This document shows positions 1-9,484 of a DNA stretch of 64,000 nt, in pieces (within the stretch, counting starts at the first letter, position 1; each line of letters opens with the position of its first letter). A program made the position numbers and the translations under genes. Source of the stretch: Microthrixaceae bacterium. GTDB taxonomy: Bacteria > Actinomycetota > Acidimicrobiia > Acidimicrobiales > DATDAH01. The notes beneath the pieces are model-generated. The model ran no database searches. It had not been told where the DNA came from and was given only the letters and a program-made list of their open reading frames with translations. The DNA is taken from positions 62,001-126,000 of the forward strand of contig JACJWK010000004.1 in NCBI GenBank assembly GCA_020637195.1, in the 5' to 3' direction.

Positions 1-2190
1 CCCGACCCCGTCGTGGCCCTCTGGAAGGACGGGCTGGCCGAGCGCCTCGAGCTCGAGCCCCTCGGTCAGCAGGAGGTCGCCGAGCTGCTCGAGACCGTCC
101 TCGGTGGTCCCGTCGAAGGCAAGGTCCTGCGGCAGTTCTGGACCGCCAGCGAGGGCAACGTGCTCTACCTGCGCGAGCTCGTGCTCGGGTCGTTGGACGC
201 CAAGACCCTGGTCGACGACGCCGGGCTCTGGCGCCTCGTCGGCGAGGTGTCGAGCTCGCCCCGGCTCACCGACCTGGTCGAGGCTCGCCTGGCCGGCCTG
301 GACGACGAGGAGGTGGCCGCCCTCGAGCTCGTGGCGTTCGGTGAGCCCATCGGCGTCGACGTCATCGAGCGCCTCACCACCGGCGGGGCCCTCGAGCGCC
401 TCGAGCGACGGGGCCTGCTCGCCACCGAGGTCGACGAGCGGCGCGTGCAGGCCCGCCTGGCCCATCCCCTCCACGGCGACGTCCTGCGGGAGCGGACCCC
501 CCGGATCCGGGCCCGTTCGGTGCGGCGGGCGCTGGCGGACGAGGTCGAGGGGTCGGGGATGCGCCGGCGGGGCGACGTCTTGCGGGTGGCCCTCTGGCGC
601 CTCGACGGCGGTGGGCCGGGCCGTCCCGACGTCCTGCTCGAAGCGGCCCGCCAGGCCACGTTCGCCAACAACTACGACGTCGCGGTCCGCCTCGCCCGGG
701 CCGCCTACGAGCTCGAGCCGTCCTTCGACGCCGGCCACATCCTCGCCGACGCCCTCTACTCGTCGGGCGCGGTGGCCGAGATCGAGACCGTGCTCGCCAG
801 CATCGACGACCTCGCGGCCAGCGAGCCCGATCGCTCCCGGGTGGCCCTGCTGCGGTCGTTCAACCTGTTCTGGCACCTCGGGGACCTCGATCGGGCCGTC
901 ACCGTGGTGGAGCACCTCCTCGACGGCCTCGAGGACCCGGAGCTGGTCGGGGAGGCCCGCGGGGTGCTGGCGCTGTACGACGTCGCGGTCGGGCACGCCG
1001 AGCGGGGTCTCCCCGCGATCGAGCCCCTGTTCGACGGCGGCGCCGGCCGCGCCTTCCTGCAGGCCGCGCTCGCCGGGAGCCTGGGCCTGCCCGCCCTCGG
1101 GAGGGCCGAGCAGGCCCGCGACCTCGCGGTCCGCGGGCACGCCGCCCACCGCGGCCGGGTGCCGAGCATGTACGAGCCGTCGCTGCTGCGCGTCGCGCAG
1201 GTGCTCGCCCTCACGGCGCTCGGGCGCATCCCCGAGGCCGACCAGCTGGGCCACGAGGGGTACGCGATCGCGGTGGGCGAGAACGACGGTGCGGGGTGGG
1301 CCTTCCACTGCCTCGCGCTCGGTCGGTGCACGCTCGACCGCGGGCGCGTGGTGGACTCGCTGCGCTGGTGGCGCGAGGCGGCCGCGCTCTTCGAGGCCGT
1401 CGGGCACCGTGGTCCCCACCGGTGGGCGCTGATCGGCCAGGTGTTCGCCCACGCCGTCGGGGGCGACGCCCCCGCGGCCCGCAAGGCCCACGAGGAGCTC
1501 CTCGCCCTCGGCCCGCACCCTGCGGCGCTGAACGACCCGGACCTCGAGCGGGCCCTGGCCTGGGCCGCGGCCGCCGACGGCGACCTGCGGGCGGCCCGCG
1601 AGCGCCTGGTGGCGGTCGCGGCCGCCGACCGGGCGCACGGTCATCTCGGCCAGGAGCTCGAGGCGCTCCACGACCTCGCCCGGCTGGGTGGTGCGGCCGA
1701 GGCCCAGGCGCGGGTGCACGAGGTGGCGCCCCGCGTGGAGGGGGCGTTGGCCGACGCCCGCCTCGCCCACGTCGACGCCCTCGTGGCCGGCGATGCCGCC
1801 CGCCTCGTCGAGGCGGGTGAGGCCCTGGCCGCCTGCGGGGCCTCGCTGGCGGCCGCCGAGGCGCTCGAGGCGGCGGCCGCGGCCCACCGGCGGACCGGCG
1901 ACAGCCGGGAGGCCACGGCCTGCCTGCGCCGGGTGGGTGAGCTGCGGCTCGAGTGCGAGGGCGCCGCCACGCCCGGGCTGGCCCGGCTGGAGGCGCCGAC
2001 GCCGCTCACCCGGCGCGAGTCCGAGATCGCGTCGCTCGCGGCCGAGGGGCTGGCCAGCAAGGAGATCGCCGCGCGGCTGTTCGTGTCCGTCCGCACGGTC
2101 GACAACCACCTGGCTCGGATCTACGACAAGCTCGGGGTCGCGGGACGGGCCGGCCTCGCCGAGGCGCTCAAGGCTGCGCCCCTGAGCTGA
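1..2190 (+). CDS. LuxR-family ATPase transcriptional regulator (LAL type), 5' truncated by window edge
   Basis: The frame is open from base 1, so the start lies outside the window. What remains (about 729 residues) is the end of the AAA/NB-ARC-like ATPase module, a long alanine-rich helical (TPR-like) middle, and a C-terminal LuxR-type helix-turn-helix over the last 65 residues (LTRRESEIASLAAEG, then the recognition-helix segment VRTVDNHLARIYDKLGV). By family, these are large ATP-binding DNA-binding regulators related to MalT. The inducer cannot be read from the sequence. Residues near the left edge match the downstream gene closely (VVALWKDGLAERLELEPL against VAALWKEGLAERVELGAL), so the missing part should hold a Walker A and B module like that neighbour. 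The next gene starts 13 bases after this stop, suggesting one transcript from a tandem duplication. Confidence 0.9.
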   Translation, partial: PDPVVALWKDGLAERLELEPLGQQEVAELLETVLGGPVEGKVLRQFWTASEGNVLYLRELVLGSLDAKTLVDDAGLWRLVGEVSSSPRLTDLVEARLAGLDDEEVAALELVAFGEPIGVDVIERLTTGGALERLERRGLLATEVDERRVQARLAHPLHGDVLRERTPRIRARSVRRALADEVEGSGMRRRGDVLRVALWRLDGGGPGRPDVLLEAARQATFANNYDVAVRLARAAYELEPSFDAGHILADALYSSGAVAEIETVLASIDDLAASEPDRSRVALLRSFNLFWHLGDLDRAVTVVEHLLDGLEDPELVGEARGVLALYDVAVGHAERGLPAIEPLFDGGAGRAFLQAALAGSLGLPALGRAEQARDLAVRGHAAHRGRVPSMYEPSLLRVAQVLALTALGRIPEADQLGHEGYAIAVGENDGAGWAFHCLALGRCTLDRGRVVDSLRWWREAAALFEAVGHRGPHRWALIGQVFAHAVGGDAPAARKAHEELLALGPHPAALNDPDLERALAWAAAADGDLRAARERLVAVAAADRAHGHLGQELEALHDLARLGGAAEAQARVHEVAPRVEGALADARLAHVDALVAGDAARLVEAGEALAACGASLAAAEALEAAAAAHRRTGDSREATACLRRVGELRLECEGAATPGLARLEAPTPLTRRESEIASLAAEGLASKEIAARLFVSVRTVDNHLARIYDKLGVAGRAGLAEALKAAPLS

Positions 2191-2203
2191 CGACGGTGAC
2201 GTG

Positions 2204-4843
2204 ATGGGCGACAACGCAGCGTTGAGCTGGCCGCTGACCGGCCGAGCCGAGGAGCTCGAGTCCCTGCGCGCCGCGGTCGAGGCGCGGGCGTCGGCCGGGG
2301 TGGTGCTGATCGGGCCCGCCGGGGTGGGCAAGACCCGGCTCGCCAAGGAGTGCCTCTCCATGGGCGAGGAGGCGGGCTTCACGACCGCGCTCGCGGTCGC
2401 GAGCCGGGCGGCCGCGGGCATCCCCCTCGGCGCGCTCGCCAGCTTGTTGCCGGCGATGCCCGAAGCGGCGGCCTCGGGCATCGGCCTCCTCCAGTACGCG
2501 CAGGAGGGGCTCGCCCGCCTCGCCGGCGACCGGCCCCTGCTGCTCGTGGTGGACGACGCCCACAACCTCGACGACGCCTCGGCGGTGCTGCTCCAACAGC
2601 TCGCCGCCTCGGCCGCCGCCTTCATCGTGGCGACCGTGCGCACGGGCGAGCTCGTCCCCGAGCCGGTCGCCGCGCTGTGGAAGGAGGGGCTCGCCGAGCG
2701 CGTCGAGCTGGGCGCCCTCTCCGCCCCCGCCACGGAGGCGTTGCTCGAGCGCGTGCTCGGGGCACCGGTCGAGGCGGTGGCCGTGCGCCAGCTGTGGGAG
2801 GCCAGCCAGGGCAACGTGCTGTACCTCCGCGAGCTGGTCCTGGCCGCGCTGGGGACCCACACGCTGGTGGACGACGCCGGGCTGTGGCGGGTGGTGGGTG
2901 AGGTGTCGGCGTCGCCCCGGTTGCGCGATCTCGTCGACGCCCGTCTCGCCGGGCTGGACGAGGACGAGGTCGCGGCGCTGGAGCTGGTGGCGTTCGGCGA
3001 GCCCCTCGCGCTCGGTGTCCTCGACCACCTCGGGGTGACCGCGCCCGTCGAGCGGCTCGAGCGCAAGAGCATCGTCGCGATCGACGCCGGTGCCGACCCC
3101 GAGGTCCGCCTGGCCCACCCGCTGCACGGCGACGTGCTGCGGGACCGGACCCCGGTGCTTCGCTCGCGGCGGGCCCGGCGCCTGCTCGCGGACGCGGTCG
3201 AGGCGGTCGGCGGGGACCGGCCGGGCGAGGTCCTGCGGGTGGCGCTCTGGCGGCTCGACGGTGGCGGGCCCATCGAGCCGGACGCCCTCGTCGCCGGTGC
3301 CGCGCTGGCGGGACACGCCTTCGACTACGCCACCGCCGAGCGCCTGGCCCGGGCCGCCTTCGAGGCCGAGCCCAGCTTCGCCGCCGGCTACCTGCTCGCC
3401 GGCGCGATGAACGAGCGCGGCGACGCGACCGGGGTCGAGGCGGTGCTGGCGCAGCTCAGCGACCTCACCGAGGGCGAGGACGACAAGGCCTCCATGGCCG
3501 GGCTCCGGGTGGCGAACCTGTTCTGGCGGGCACGCGACCTCGAGGCGGCCATCGCCGTGGGGGAGCAGGTGGCCGCCGAGCTCACCGAGCCGGACGCCCG
3601 GGACTACGTCCTGAGCCACGTCGGGGTGGTCGAGGCCAGCGCGGGCCGGTCGCCGGCGTCGATCGATCGCGTCGCCCCGCTCTTCGACGCCTCGGCGGGA
3701 CGGACCTTCTACCACGTCGCCCTCGCGGGCGCGCTGGCGCTTCCCCTCGTCGGGCGGCCGGGCGAGGGTGCGGCGATGGCGCAGCGGGGCATCGACACCC
3801 ACGCCGGCCTGGGGGTCCAGGGCCGGATCTTCGAGGTCTCGCTGATCACCGCGGCGCGCTCGATCGCCCTGCTCGAGGAGGGCAGGGTCGACGAGGCCCG
3901 CTCGCTCGCCGTGGAGGGCTTCGACCGCGCGGTGCTCGACCAGGACGACGTGGGCCGCTCCCAGTTCGCGCTGGCGCTGGGCCTGATCGGGCTCGAGTCC
4001 GGCGACGCCGCCGACGCGGCGCGACGGTTCCGCGAGGCCGAGGCGCGGTTCCGGCGCGACCGCCACGACGGCATGACCCGGTGGGCCCTCGGCGGGCTGC
4101 TCTTCGCCCAGGCCCTGCTGCGCGACGTCGACGGCGCGCTCGCCACCGAGGCCGATCTCGACGCGGTGGGCGAGCATCCCGCCCACTTCACCGAGACGAT
4201 CATCCGTCGGGCCCGGGCGTGGCTGCGCCTCGCGCAGCACGATCGAGCGCGGGCGCTCGACCTGTTGCGCGAGGCGGCCGCCGACGCCGGCGACCGGGGC
4301 CTGCCCACGCGCGAGCTCCCGGCGCTGCACGACCTCGCCCGCCTCGGCGAGGCGGGCGAGGTGCTCGAGCGGGCCCGGGAGGTGGCTGCTCGCATCACGG
4401 GCACCTCGGCCCCGGCCCGCCTCGCCCATGTCGAGGCGCTGGCCACCGGCGACGCCGCGGCCCTCGTGGCCGCGTCGGATGCACTCGACGGCCAAGGCCT
4501 CGGTGTGGCGGCGGCCGAGGCGATGGTCGCCGCGGCCGATGCCTGGCGCAGCGCCGGCGACGGCCGCCGGGCGGCCCAGTGCGCCCGGCGCTCACAGGAG
4601 CTGGCCCGGCGGTGTGAGGGCGTGGTGACCCCCGGGCTCGTGCAGGCCGACTCGATCGTGCCCCTCACCAAGCGTGAGCGCGAGATCGCCCTCCTCGGCG
4701 CCGAGGGTCTGTCGAGCCGGCAGATCGCGGAGCGGCTGGTGGTGTCCATCCGCACCGTCGACAACCACCTGGCCCGCATCTACGACAAGCTCGGCGTGTC
4801 GGGTCGCTCCGAGCTCGGCGAGGCGCTCGGCAACCTCGAGTGA
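2204..4843 (+). CDS. LuxR-family ATPase transcriptional regulator (LAL type)
   Basis: Complete 879-residue paralogue of the preceding gene. It has Walker A GPAGVGKT at residues 37-44, Walker B LLLVVDDAH near 110, a long helical repeat region, and a C-terminal LuxR helix-turn-helix (LTKREREIALLGAEG, then IRTVDNHLARIYDKLGV). By family, ATP binding and a small-molecule or protein signal control DNA binding; the target genes are unknown. GTG at 2201 and ATG at 2204 are both possible starts; ATG is preferred. It sits directly behind its paralogue and runs convergent to the UbiB-like gene. High similarity along the whole length, including the segment NVLYLRELVL and the HTH, points to local duplication. 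Confidence 0.92.
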   Translation: MGDNAALSWPLTGRAEELESLRAAVEARASAGVVLIGPAGVGKTRLAKECLSMGEEAGFTTALAVASRAAAGIPLGALASLLPAMPEAAASGIGLLQYAQEGLARLAGDRPLLLVVDDAHNLDDASAVLLQQLAASAAAFIVATVRTGELVPEPVAALWKEGLAERVELGALSAPATEALLERVLGAPVEAVAVRQLWEASQGNVLYLRELVLAALGTHTLVDDAGLWRVVGEVSASPRLRDLVDARLAGLDEDEVAALELVAFGEPLALGVLDHLGVTAPVERLERKSIVAIDAGADPEVRLAHPLHGDVLRDRTPVLRSRRARRLLADAVEAVGGDRPGEVLRVALWRLDGGGPIEPDALVAGAALAGHAFDYATAERLARAAFEAEPSFAAGYLLAGAMNERGDATGVEAVLAQLSDLTEGEDDKASMAGLRVANLFWRARDLEAAIAVGEQVAAELTEPDARDYVLSHVGVVEASAGRSPASIDRVAPLFDASAGRTFYHVALAGALALPLVGRPGEGAAMAQRGIDTHAGLGVQGRIFEVSLITAARSIALLEEGRVDEARSLAVEGFDRAVLDQDDVGRSQFALALGLIGLESGDAADAARRFREAEARFRRDRHDGMTRWALGGLLFAQALLRDVDGALATEADLDAVGEHPAHFTETIIRRARAWLRLAQHDRARALDLLREAAADAGDRGLPTRELPALHDLARLGEAGEVLERAREVAARITGTSAPARLAHVEALATGDAAALVAASDALDGQGLGVAAAEAMVAAADAWRSAGDGRRAAQCARRSQELARRCEGVVTPGLVQADSIVPLTKREREIALLGAEGLSSRQIAERLVVSIRTVDNHLARIYDKLGVSGRSELGEALGNLE

Positions 4844-4876
4844 CGGCGGCTCCCGGGGGCGGCCGATCCCGGGGGC

Positions 4877-6481
4877 TCAGCGCCGGAAGACCCCGAGCTT
4901 GTCGTTGCGGTGGGCGAACCGGCGTCGGATCACCTCGCGCCGCTCCTGGAGCTCGGCGTAGGTCAGCGCCTCGGTGCCGGCGTCCACGCCGAAGCTGGCC
5001 TTGACCCCCTCGAGGTCCACCTCGTACGAGCGCGGGTCGATGCCGACCTCGGCGGCGATGCGCTCGCCGTGGGTCTGGGCGAAGTAGAGGGCCAGGTTCG
5101 TGATCTCGGCGAACAGGTCCAGCTCGGGCGCCAGGGTGGCGATGGCGCCGTCGAGGAACACCATGTTCTTGACGAAGAGCATCAGCTCCTTCGGCATGCG
5201 GGCGCCGTACGCGAGCAGGCCCTTCATGACCTGTTGGATCTCGGCCACCATCTCGTCGGGGGTCAGCGTGGTGGGGTCGACCGGGGGACGGTCGAGGCCG
5301 AGGTCGCGGATCACCGCGCCCAGGTCGGTGTCCGGCGGCAGGGCCCCGAGGTCGCGCAGGGCGGCGAGCTGGCCCGGCACGTCGTTCATCGTGGCGCCCA
5401 TCAACAGGCGCAGGAACGCCAGCCGGCGACGCTCCTCGAGCCGCCCGGTGATGCCGAAGTCGAGCAGCGCGGTGCGGCCGTCGGGGAGGACCCGCAGGTT
5501 GCCCCCGTGCAGGTCGCCGTGGAAGACGCCGTGCATCATCGCCCCCTCCAGGAAGGCGATCATCCCCGTCCGCACGATGCCGTAGGTGTCGACCCCGGCC
5601 TCGACCATGCCCGCGACGTCGTCGAAGGCGAACCCGTCCAGGCGCTCCATCACCAGGACCCGCCGGGTGACCAGGGCCGGGTGGGGCCGGGGGATGACGT
5701 AGCCGCGCTGGCCGAGGGCGGCGAGGGACCACGCCACGTCGAGCATGTTCTCGGCCTCGAGCCGGAAGTCGAGCTCCTCGTTGATGGTCTCGGCGAACAG
5801 CTCGACGAGCGCCGGCGGGTTCGCCAGCGAGGCGATGGGGATGCGCCCGACGAGGAACGGGGCCACCCAGGCCATGACCCGCAGGTCGTCGTGCACGAGG
5901 CGTCCCACCGACGGTCGCTGCACCTTGACCACCACCGCCTCCCCGCTGTGGAGCACGGCGCCGTGCACCTGGGCGATCGACGCCGCGGCGATCGGGGAGC
6001 GGTCGAAGGACGCGAAGACGTCCTCCAGTCGGGCCCCCAGGTCCTCCTCGACGACCCGGCGCACCACGTCGAACGGCTCGGCGGGCACGCGGTCGCGGCA
6101 CTTCTTGAACTCGTCGACGAGCTCGGCCGGAAAGATGCCCTCACCCGACGAGATGATCTGCCCCAGCTTGATGTACGTGGGGCCCAGGCGCTCGGCGGCG
6201 ACCCGCAGCCGACGCGAGATCCCGAGGCGCGACCGCTCGCCGCCCCGCGGGCGCTCGCGGGCCGCCCACAGGCCGAGGGCGAGGCCGAGGTGGCGCAGCA
6301 CCCGGAGCAGGCGACCCAGGGGCGGGCGCCGACCGGGCTCGACCAGCTTGGGCACCTGGCGGCGGCGGACCTCCCGGACGAGGTCGAGGCCGCGCCGCCA
6401 CGCGAGGTCGTCGGGACGGTCGAGCACCCAGGGGGGGTGGTCGCTGAACGCCCCGTGCTCGAGGTCCGGGGGCACGGTCAT
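4877..6481 (-). CDS. ABC1/UbiB family atypical protein kinase-like protein
   Basis: A 534-residue protein with the complete UbiB fold signature: the KxGQ motif (KLGQ, residues 105-108), the alanine-rich nucleotide loop AAASIAQ (165-171), the conserved lysine K186 in VVVKVQRP, the catalytic loop HGDLHGGN (311-318) and the metal-binding DFG (331-333). By family, members are ATPases or kinases linked to ubiquinone and other prenyl-lipid metabolism. In actinobacteria that use menaquinone, the substrate is undefined. No obvious C-terminal membrane hairpin was found, unlike E. coli UbiB. The ATG at 6481 is chosen; the open frame runs further upstream but that stretch is arginine-rich and unlike the family. 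The gene is convergent with the LuxR pair and divergent from the PEP-utilising gene. Confidence 0.9.
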   Translation of the reverse strand: MTVPPDLEHGAFSDHPPWVLDRPDDLAWRRGLDLVREVRRRQVPKLVEPGRRPPLGRLLRVLRHLGLALGLWAARERPRGGERSRLGISRRLRVAAERLGPTYIKLGQIISSGEGIFPAELVDEFKKCRDRVPAEPFDVVRRVVEEDLGARLEDVFASFDRSPIAAASIAQVHGAVLHSGEAVVVKVQRPSVGRLVHDDLRVMAWVAPFLVGRIPIASLANPPALVELFAETINEELDFRLEAENMLDVAWSLAALGQRGYVIPRPHPALVTRRVLVMERLDGFAFDDVAGMVEAGVDTYGIVRTGMIAFLEGAMMHGVFHGDLHGGNLRVLPDGRTALLDFGITGRLEERRRLAFLRLLMGATMNDVPGQLAALRDLGALPPDTDLGAVIRDLGLDRPPVDPTTLTPDEMVAEIQQVMKGLLAYGARMPKELMLFVKNMVFLDGAIATLAPELDLFAEITNLALYFAQTHGERIAAEVGIDPRSYEVDLEGVKASFGVDAGTEALTYAELQERREVIRRRFAHRNDKLGVFRR

Positions 6482-6576
6482 GCCCTCAGGGTGGCACCAC
6501 GACGCCCGGATCCACGAACCGGGCCGGTAGTACCCTGAGCGGTGCCCCGTGGCTCGGGGCGGACCGGGGGAGCGAC

Positions 6577-8316
6577 ATGGCCGAGGGCTGGATCGTCGAC
6601 GACGCACCGAGCGCTCGGTACCCGATCTACACGCGGGGCAACGTGGGGGAGGTCTTCCCGGACCCGGTGGCGCCGCTCTCGGCCACCCTGGCCATCACGC
6701 CCTACGCGGAGCCCGGCTGGCGCGACGCCGTCGTGCGGACGGGCGTGTTCAGCGCCGACGAGTTCGACCCCGACCGCAACGAGATCATCGGCGTCTTCGG
6801 CGGCTACTGCTACCTGAACGTCTCGATCAACCGCATCTCGGGCGTCCGGGTGCCGGGCATGACCCCCGAGATGATCGACCTGGCGCTGTTCGGCGACCAG
6901 CCCGGGGCGCCGCCCTACGAGCCCCGGCCCGGCGACGACGACCCCGAGCGCGCCACCGCCGCGTTCGAGTGGCTGATCTGGGTGATGACGGCCACCGAGC
7001 TGCCCGAGCTCGTCGAGGACGAGCGGCGCACCAAGCAGCTCCGGGACCAGCGCCCCGACGTGGGGGCCCTGTCCGAGGCCCAGCTGGTCGACCGCACCCG
7101 AGCGCTGTTCGCCGAGCACTTCCGGCGTCTCTTCGCCCAGCACATCTTCGTGTCCAGCTCGGTGCAGATCCCCCTCGGCGTCATCACCCAGGCCTGCGCC
7201 GCGGCGGGTGACCCCTCGCTCGCGATGCGACTCGTGGCCGGCCTCGGCGACGTCGAGTCGGCGGCGCCGTCGTTCGCGCTGTGGCGGCTGGGCCGGCGGG
7301 TGGCGGCCTCGCCGGGACTCACCGCCGCGTTCGACGGCGGCGTGCCCGGCCTGTCGGACCGGCTCGAGGCCGGACGGGGCGACCCCGAGGTCGACACGTT
7401 CCTGGCCGAGCTCGACGCGTTCCTGCGCGAGCACGGGTCCCGTGGCCCCAACGAGTGGGAGACCAGCGCGCACACCTGGGAGACCCGACCGGAGCTGGTC
7501 CTCGCCGCGCTCGACCGGCTCCGCCTCCTCGACGACGCGGACGACCCCGCCCGCCACCACACCGCCCTCGTGACCGACCGCGAGGCGGCGGTGGCCGAGG
7601 CCACGGCCGCGCTCGCCGACCAGCCCGAGGTGCTCGAGCAGTTCCAGCAGGCACTGGCGTCGGCGGCGCTGTTCCTCCCGGGCCGCGAGCGGTCGAAGAC
7701 CAACGCCGTGCGCTTCCTGCAGGAGACCCGCGTGCTGCTTCACGAGCTGGGTCGGCGGATGGTCGACCGTGGTCACTTCGACGACCTGCGCGACGTCGGC
7801 ATGCTCCTCGCCGACGAGCTCGACGACTTCCTGGTCGACCCCGGGGCGCTCGCGCCGGAGCTGCGGGCGCGCCGCGCCCGCTACCAGGAGCTGGCGGCCC
7901 TGCGGCCCCCGTTCGTGTTCGCCGGCGCACCCCCGCCGGTCGACACGTGGGAGCGCCGCGACGAGCACGTCGAGCCGCTCGCGGGCCCGGGGGACGTGCT
8001 GGGTGGCATCTCCGGTTGCCCGGGCCGGGCGACGGGACGGGCGCGCGTCGTGCTCGACCCGTCCGACCCCGGCGCGCTGGCGCCGGGCGACGTGCTCGTC
8101 GCCCCGTTGACGGACCCGTCCTGGACCCCGCTGTTCATGGCGGCTTCGGCGGTCGTGGTCGACGTCGGTGCGCAGCTCAGCCACGCGATCATCGTCAGCC
8201 GGGAGCTGGGCATCCCGTGCGTCGTGTCGGTCACCGGCGCCACGCAGCGCCTCCCCGACGGCGCGGTCGTGACCGTCGACGGCACCGCCGGTACGGTCAC
8301 GGTCGGTGACGCTTGA
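6577..8316 (+). CDS. PEP-utilising enzyme mobile (swivelling phosphohistidine) domain protein
   Basis: A 579-residue protein. The last 90 residues are a PEP-utilising mobile domain with the phosphohistidine loop AQLSHAIIVSRELGIP, the acceptor being His536. In PEP synthase, PPDK and rifampin phosphotransferase this domain carries phosphate between an ATP-grasp domain and a substrate domain. Here no ATP-grasp glycine-rich loop is visible. Residues 1-480 look like the middle region found in rifampin phosphotransferase-like proteins, so the protein may be a swivel-plus-substrate half lacking its ATP module. The ATG at 6577 follows a gggggag Shine-Dalgarno. Its 3' end overlaps the next CoA-transferase gene by 11 bases, so the two are probably translated together. 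A phosphotransfer role is inferred from the domain only. Confidence 0.8.
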   Translation: MAEGWIVDDAPSARYPIYTRGNVGEVFPDPVAPLSATLAITPYAEPGWRDAVVRTGVFSADEFDPDRNEIIGVFGGYCYLNVSINRISGVRVPGMTPEMIDLALFGDQPGAPPYEPRPGDDDPERATAAFEWLIWVMTATELPELVEDERRTKQLRDQRPDVGALSEAQLVDRTRALFAEHFRRLFAQHIFVSSSVQIPLGVITQACAAAGDPSLAMRLVAGLGDVESAAPSFALWRLGRRVAASPGLTAAFDGGVPGLSDRLEAGRGDPEVDTFLAELDAFLREHGSRGPNEWETSAHTWETRPELVLAALDRLRLLDDADDPARHHTALVTDREAAVAEATAALADQPEVLEQFQQALASAALFLPGRERSKTNAVRFLQETRVLLHELGRRMVDRGHFDDLRDVGMLLADELDDFLVDPGALAPELRARRARYQELAALRPPFVFAGAPPPVDTWERRDEHVEPLAGPGDVLGGISGCPGRATGRARVVLDPSDPGALAPGDVLVAPLTDPSWTPLFMAASAVVVDVGAQLSHAIIVSRELGIPCVVSVTGATQRLPDGAVVTVDGTAGTVTVGDA

Positions 8317-9478
8317 GGGATACCGGGTCGTCGAGCTGGGAGTCTGGGTCGCGGGCCCGAGCGCGGGCGGGCTGCTCGCCGACTGGGGGGCCGACGTCGT
8401 CAAGATCGAGGCGCCGGGCGGCGATCCGATGCGCCGCCTCTTCGCGGTGCTGGCGGGGCACGGCCAGACCGAGAGCCCACCGTTCGACCTGGACAACCGG
8501 GGCAAGCGCAGCGTCGTGCTCGACCTCACCACCGACGACGGGCGCGAGGACGCCCGTCGCCTGGTGGCGACGGCGGACGTCTTCTTGACCAACCTCCGCC
8601 CCGAGGCGGTGGACCGTCTCGGCCTCGGCGCCGACGACCTGCTGGCGGCGAACTCGCGGCTGGTCTACGCCAGCGTCACCGGCTACGGCCGCGACGGGCC
8701 GGACGCCCACCGGGCCGGGTACGACGTCGGCGCCTTCTGGGCCCGCGCCGGGATCGCCCGCTCGCTCGTGCCCGACGACGAGGCTCCCGTCGACGTCCGG
8801 GCCGGCATGGGCGACCACGTCACGGGGCTCACCATCTTGAGCGGCATCCTGGCCGCGCTGCTCCAACGGGAGCGCACGGGCACCGGGCAGCTCGTCGAGA
8901 CCTCGCTCCTGCGCACCGGCATCTACTGCGTGGGGTGGGACCTCGGCATCCGTCTGCGGTTCGGCAAGCTCGCGCCCACCCAGCCCCGCACCCGGATGAT
9001 GAATCCAATGGTCAACTGCTACCGGGCGGCCGACGGCGAGTGGTTCTGGCTGCTCGGGGTCGAGTCCGACCGGCTGTGGCCCAAGCTCGTCCGCGCCCTC
9101 GACCGCGCCGACCTGGGCGAGGACGAGCGGTTCGCCACGGCCCGCGCCCGCCGCCACCACCCCGAGGAGTGCATCGCCGCCCTGGACGAGGTGTTCGCCA
9201 CCCTCACCCGTGACGAGTGGGTGGAGCGGTTCGACCGTCACGACGTGTGGTGGGCGCCCGCCCACCGGCCCGAGGACGTGCTCGAGGACCCGCAGGCCCT
9301 CGCCGCCGGCGCCTTCGTGGACGTGCCCGCGGGCGCGTCGGGTCCCGCCCACCGCGCGGTGGCGACCCCGGTGACGTTCTCGGCCGACGACCCCGACCGC
9401 CGGCCGGGCCCCGTGCCCGCCCTCGGCGAGCACACCGACGAGGTGCGCCGGGAGCTGCACGGCCCGGACGTACGCTGA
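8306..9478 (+). CDS. CaiB/BaiF family (class III) CoA-transferase
   Basis: A 390-residue family III CoA-transferase. The N-terminal VVELGVWVAGPSAGGLLADWGADVVKIE matches the family's opening (VIELG..vaGP..g..LADlGAdVIKvE), and GMGDHVTGL carries the aspartate expected to form the acyl-anhydride intermediate. These enzymes move CoA between carboxylic acids such as carnitine, formate/oxalate, or bile and aromatic acids, or racemise 2-methylacyl-CoA. The substrate cannot be assigned here. It starts with GTG inside the end of the PEP-swivel gene (11-base overlap), so the pair forms one translational unit. A second family member lies at 41290. Confidence 0.9.
   Translation: MTLEGYRVVELGVWVAGPSAGGLLADWGADVVKIEAPGGDPMRRLFAVLAGHGQTESPPFDLDNRGKRSVVLDLTTDDGREDARRLVATADVFLTNLRPEAVDRLGLGADDLLAANSRLVYASVTGYGRDGPDAHRAGYDVGAFWARAGIARSLVPDDEAPVDVRAGMGDHVTGLTILSGILAALLQRERTGTGQLVETSLLRTGIYCVGWDLGIRLRFGKLAPTQPRTRMMNPMVNCYRAADGEWFWLLGVESDRLWPKLVRALDRADLGEDERFATARARRHHPEECIAALDEVFATLTRDEWVERFDRHDVWWAPAHRPEDVLEDPQALAAGAFVDVPAGASGPAHRAVATPVTFSADDPDRRPGPVPALGEHTDEVRRELHGPDVR
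9471..9476 (+). promoter_or_regulatory. Putative -10 box (TACGCT) of a leaderless start
   Basis: TANNNT box ending 8 bases before the ATG at 9485. It overlaps the stop codon of the upstream CoA-transferase gene. Such spacing would make the transcript begin at or next to the start codon. Confidence 0.45.
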
Positions 9479-9484
9479 CGGGCC

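Noticed and set aside
2168..4495. A 775-codon minus-strand frame over the second LuxR-type gene
   Set aside because: Shadow of a gene with clear Walker and HTH motifs; the composition is His/Arg/Gly-rich with no domain.
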